Shown: piece by piece, positions 61,198 to 64,000 of the stretch
How the letters are laid out: the number at the start of each line of letters is the position of its first letter
Numbering within the stretch: position 1 is the first letter of the stretch
Program-made: the position numbers and the translations under genes
The notes under the pieces: model-generated
Told to the model about the DNA's origin: nothing
The model's database searches: none
Seen by the model: the letters and a program-made list of their open reading frames with translations, nothing else
DNA from: Actinomycetales bacterium
GTDB lineage: Bacteria; Actinomycetota; Actinomycetes; S36-B12; UBA5976
Length of the DNA: 64,000 nt
Assembly (NCBI GenBank): GCA_018970205.1
Contig: JAGWWW010000003.1
Span: 1 to 64,000, forward strand
Direction of reading: 5' to 3'

Positions 61198-61902
61198 GTG
61201 AGAAGCAGCCGGTTACTGCGAGTCCTCGCGGCCGCGCTGATGGTGTGCCTGCCAGCGGCCACAGCGGCCACAGCGGCGCCTGCGCAGTTCCGCTACTGGA
61301 GTTACTGGATCCTGCAAGACGGCGACTGGGCGCTTCCGCAACTTGCGCCAGAAGAGCGGCGCTTGTCGGACATGGACGTCGACGGCTGGCACTTCGGCGT
61401 CTGGGGAGACGACGGCGGCCAGGCGCCGCGGGCGCTGGCGAACTTCGCGTCGCTGTGCCCTGCCTTGGCGGCTGCGACCCCGACGACGACGGTCACCCGG
61501 GTCGCGGTCGTCATCGACCCGGGCGTGGGCACCGATGCCCCGACCGGCGAGCAACCCGGACCCATACGAACGGCATGCCTATCCCTGCCGGCTAAGGCGA
61601 CCAGCGCCGACGCGCTCAAGGCAGCGGCACGCAGCCTGCGCAAGGACGCCACCGTCCTGTGCGCAATCGACGGCTACCCGCGCACTGAGTGCGCACCTCA
61701 GATCGGCGGAGCCACGCCGTCATTCACTGGCGCGCTGCCTGATGACTCTGGCAGCCCCGCGGCGTCGCCGAGCGCGTCAGGCGGCGAAAGTGCCCAGCGA
61801 TCACGGTGGGCGAAGGTGTCACCGGTGCTGCTCGGCGCACTCGGCTCCCTGCTGCTGCTCGGCGGCGCGGTCCTGGCATTCCTGCAGCGCCCGCGGCGTT
61901 AG
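61198..61902 (+). CDS. SCO2322-like secreted, membrane-anchored protein
   Basis: 234 aa. Signal peptide MRSSRLLRVLAAALMVCLPA with cleavage after ATAA-like residues; the mature part starts FRYWSYWILQDGDWAL, resembling SCO2322-family proteins; a Ser/Ala/Pro linker leads to a C-terminal helix (VSPVLLGALGSLLLLGGAVLAFL) and a basic stop-transfer RPRR. Function unknown; in streptomycetes the family accompanies ECF-type transporters, which are not seen here. Its last codons and TAG lie inside the gcvT tail duplication. Confidence 0.72.
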   Translation: MRSSRLLRVLAAALMVCLPAATAATAAPAQFRYWSYWILQDGDWALPQLAPEERRLSDMDVDGWHFGVWGDDGGQAPRALANFASLCPALAAATPTTTVTRVAVVIDPGVGTDAPTGEQPGPIRTACLSLPAKATSADALKAAARSLRKDATVLCAIDGYPRTECAPQIGGATPSFTGALPDDSGSPAASPSASGGESAQRSRWAKVSPVLLGALGSLLLLGGAVLAFLQRPRR

Positions 61903-62059
61903 GCGGCCGGCGAGGGATCCTTCGGTGAAGCGGCGACGAACGGCGGCGTGACGACCCTGCCGGCGAGGTGCCGGCTGCGGCGTTAGGCGGCCGGCGAGGG
62001 ATCCTTCGGTGAAGCGGCGACGAACGGCGGCGTGACGACCCTGCCGGCGAGGTGCCGGC
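61893..62059. repeat. Tandem duplication of the gcvT 3' end (two identical 83-bp copies, 84-bp period)
   Basis: 61893-61975 and 61977-62059 are identical. The copy at 61977-62059 is the real gcvT end with its TAA; the other lies beyond that stop and supplies the last codons and TAG of the convergent SCO2322-like gene. Perfect identity indicates a recent event. Confidence 0.95.
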
Positions 62060-63089
62060 CGCGGACGTCGACCGCGACGGTGTCGCCAACCGACACCGAC
62101 GAGTCCAGCAATGCCAACGCGATACCGCACTGCAACGTCGGGGAGAACCCACCCGAGGTCGTCTCCCCCACGACCGTGCCGCCGGCCACGACGGCCATGT
62201 GCGAGCGCGGCACCCCGCGGTCGGTCAACTCGATACCGCGCAGCAGCCGTAGCGGCCCGATATCCTTCTGCGCCTGCAGTGCCGCCTTGCCTCGGAAATC
62301 CGCCTTCTTCCATCCGACCGCCCATCCGAGCCGGGCCGTCACCGGCGAGATCTGCGGGGAGATGTCGTTGCCGTGCAGCGGGTAGCCCATCTCCAATCGC
62401 AGGGTGTCACGCGCGCCGAGGCCGCAAGGCAGCGCCCCGTGTGCGAGCACCGCCTGCCACACCTCGACCGCTGCCTCGCGCGGGCAGACGAGCTCGTAGC
62501 CATGCTCACCGGTGTAGCCGGTGCGCGAGACGACCACGAAGCCCCAGTCGGGGTGCCGCACGACGGTGCTCGTCATGTAGGCGAGGTTGATGTCGAAGCC
62601 TGCGGCGCGCACCACGTCCCGCGACTGCGGCCCCTGCACGGCGATGATCGCGCTGTCCGGTCGGCGGTCCTCGACCGTGATGCCCGCCGGGGCCAGTGAG
62701 CGCAGGACGTCGATGACCGTGAGCGCGTTGCCTGCGTTGGCGATGATGTGGCACTCGTCGTCCGATCCGGCGTAGACGAGCAGGTCGTCAACGACGCCAC
62801 CATCGTCCTGACACAGCAACGAGTACTGCACCTCTCCCGGGCCACGGGAGAGCAGGTCGTTGGTGAGCACGCCGTCGAGGAACGCCTTCGCCGCCTGACC
62901 GTGGACCCGGATGGCCCCCATATGCGAGACGTCGAACGCCCCGACGCCTGTGCGCACTGCGGTGTGCTCGGCGATGACCCCCGAGTACTCCAGCGGCATG
63001 AGCCAGCCGCCGAAGTCGGTCATCTTGGCGCCGAGGGCCACATGCTGGTCGTAGAGCGCGGTCTTCTGGCCGCCGTCTGCAGATGTCAC
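61983..63089 (-). CDS. gcvT: GcvT, aminomethyltransferase (glycine cleavage T protein)
   Basis: 368 aa. Folate-binding T protein of the glycine cleavage system: MTDFGGWLMPLEYSG, GAFDVSHMGAIRVHG, RTGYTGEHGYEL (folate site) and GLGARDTLRLEMGYPLHGNDI. GTG 63089 has a -10 hexamer 7 nt upstream. gcvP and gcvH are elsewhere. Divergent from pepA, 48 bp between starts, as for Rv2211c and Rv2213. Confidence 0.94.
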   Translation of the reverse strand: MTSADGGQKTALYDQHVALGAKMTDFGGWLMPLEYSGVIAEHTAVRTGVGAFDVSHMGAIRVHGQAAKAFLDGVLTNDLLSRGPGEVQYSLLCQDDGGVVDDLLVYAGSDDECHIIANAGNALTVIDVLRSLAPAGITVEDRRPDSAIIAVQGPQSRDVVRAAGFDINLAYMTSTVVRHPDWGFVVVSRTGYTGEHGYELVCPREAAVEVWQAVLAHGALPCGLGARDTLRLEMGYPLHGNDISPQISPVTARLGWAVGWKKADFRGKAALQAQKDIGPLRLLRGIELTDRGVPRSHMAVVAGGTVVGETTSGGFSPTLQCGIALALLDSSVSVGDTVAVDVRGRHLAGRVVTPPFVAASPKDPSPAA

Positions 63090-63096
63090 AGCCGCA

Positions 63097-63102
63097 ACGC
63101 TA
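63097..63102 (-). promoter_or_regulatory. -10 hexamer, leaderless gcvT
   Basis: TAGCGT, 7 nt, GTG. Confidence 0.6.
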
Positions 63103-63123
63103 GTCCTGCGCGGCCGTTGTCAA

Positions 63124-63129
63124 TAGGCT
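63124..63129 (+). promoter_or_regulatory. -10 hexamer for pepA, possibly leaderless
   Basis: TAGGCT, 8 nt, ATG; one base longer than the others. Confidence 0.5.
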
Positions 63130-63137
63130 GCGTCGCC

Positions 63138-64000
63138 ATGACGACTCTGCGCCTCGTTGGGCCAAAAGACATTGAAGCCGACGTCCTCATCATCGGCACC
63201 CGTCCCGGTTCCCGCAAGGGCACCGTCGAACTCGCTGACGCCGTAGCGGCCATCCCGGCTGCGGCCAAGCGCAAACTCATCGACGCCCTGACCGCCGCCG
63301 GGGCCACCGGCAAGGTCGGCGACTGCGTCTCCTTCCTCGGCAGCGCCGCCGGGTTGAAGCACGCCCAGGTGTTCGGAATCGGCCTCGGCGACACCGAGAC
63401 GAACACCCCCGGGCGCTACGACGCCATCCGCGACGGCGTGGCGGTGGCTGTGCGTGCGGCCGCCGGCAACAAGAAGGCGGTCGTGGCGGTGCCCATCTGC
63501 TCCCCCGACGCCACCATCGCCGCCGGCGTCGGCGCCAAACTCGGCGCGTACCAGTTCACCAACTTCAAGACCACGCCGCCGAAGAAGGCAGGCGTGAAGC
63601 AGGTCGGCATCATCGTGCCCGACCCCAAGCACGCCGGTGCGAAGGAAGCTCTGACTCAGGCTGCGGTCGTCGCCGACGCGGTCTGCTTCGCCCGAGACCT
63701 GATCAACACCCCTGCCTCGCACCTGCACCCGGCTGACCTCGCGGAGGCGGCGGTCACACGCGCGAGCAGCCTGGGCATCACCTGCGAGGTGCTCGATGAG
63801 CACCAGTTGAGCGAAGGCGGCTACGGCGGCCTCATGGGCGTCGGCCAAGGTGCCGCAGACGGCCCCCGCCTGGCACGCCTGGCCTACCGCCCCAAGGGCG
63901 CCAAGACCCACGTTGTCCTGGTCGGCAAGGGCATCACCTTCGACACCGGCGGGTACTCGATGAAGCCCGCGACGTCGATGCTCGGCATGCAGGCCGACAT
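63138..64000 (+). CDS. pepA: PepA, M17 leucyl aminopeptidase (3' end outside window)
   Basis: The first 287 codons are visible. The N-terminal regulatory domain (MTTLRLVGPKDIEADVLIIG) leads into the catalytic domain with ARDLINTPASHLHPADL and VGKGITFDTGGYSMKP, which holds the metal-binding Lys and Asp. Dinuclear metal exopeptidase of protein turnover. The remaining metal ligands (NTDAEGRL region) lie beyond the window. Confidence 0.94.
   Translation, partial: MTTLRLVGPKDIEADVLIIGTRPGSRKGTVELADAVAAIPAAAKRKLIDALTAAGATGKVGDCVSFLGSAAGLKHAQVFGIGLGDTETNTPGRYDAIRDGVAVAVRAAAGNKKAVVAVPICSPDATIAAGVGAKLGAYQFTNFKTTPPKKAGVKQVGIIVPDPKHAGAKEALTQAAVVADAVCFARDLINTPASHLHPADLAEAAVTRASSLGITCEVLDEHQLSEGGYGGLMGVGQGAADGPRLARLAYRPKGAKTHVVLVGKGITFDTGGYSMKPATSMLGMQAD

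Noticed and set aside
61893-62059. CRISPR-like repeat array
   Set aside because: Only two adjacent copies without spacers, and they are the gcvT 3' coding end; same reasoning for 41204-41385 and 13128-13163.

Overview
The window is a GC-rich bacterial chromosome segment from an actinobacterium (class Actinomycetia). This rests on gene content and order: a dcw start (mraZ-rsmH-ftsL-ftsI-murE-murF), a PASTA Ser/Thr kinase, class II DAHP synthase, a PimB'-type mannosyltransferase, an NlpC/P60 secreted protein, and an actinobacterial bcc-aa3 respiratory supercomplex (qcrCAB, ctaC-D-F, ctaE). From memory, the backbone follows M. tuberculosis Rv2157c-Rv2213 (murF ... mraZ, DUF3040, GGPP synthase, pknL, aroG, plsC, fadD15, pimB', NlpC, trpD, ctaE-qcrCAB, ctaD/C, erpA, gcvT, pepA). 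MurE carries the DNPR motif expected for meso-diaminopimelate peptidoglycan. There is no rRNA gene, so I cannot name a genus. I see no tRNA, insertion sequence or CRISPR array.

Layout. 1-6.2 kb: dcw operon on the minus strand, headed by mraZ with a promoter embedded in a 10-bp-periodic MraZ operator. 6.7-13.1 kb: a DUF3040 membrane protein and a four-gene mutagenesis cassette (DUF6504, SAV_6107-type HEPN protein, DnaE-type polymerase with a degenerate PHP domain, DinB) read from a promoter next to a perfect LexA/SOS box. 13.5-18.5 kb: one secreted protein of about 1675 aa made of fibronectin type III domains in a three-domain higher-order repeat. 18.6-28.5 kb: carotenoid cluster (CrtA-like, CruF, CruG-like, CrtD-like, CrtE, CrtI, CrtB, CrtYc, CrtYd), enough for a monocyclic, hydrated, oxygenated and probably glycosylated carotenoid. 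28.5-31.4 kb: thiamine genes thiE and thiOSG; thiE is translationally coupled to the lycopene cyclase genes.

31.4-47 kb: pknL, a DMT transporter, aroG, PPi-type phosphofructokinase, plsC, glucokinase, fadD, pimB', an M48 protease, NlpC/P60, a small CxxC protein, trpD and a receiver-like protein. 47-55 kb: respiratory supercomplex genes, with oxidase subunits II-I-IV on the opposite strand from subunit III-qcrCAB. 55-64 kb: a cysteine-desulfurase-like protein lacking the catalytic lysine position, paired with TusA; aat with an acidic Cys-containing insert; erpA; nadA; DUF3043; an aldo-keto reductase; a membrane-anchored secreted protein; gcvT; and the start of pepA.

Two themes recur. Seventeen genes have a TANNNT -10 hexamer exactly 6-7 nt before an ATG or GTG, which indicates heavy use of leaderless mRNAs. 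Two genes (fadD, gcvT) have their 3' ends tandemly duplicated just past the stop codon. Functions are read from motifs and family memory; no database search was possible.
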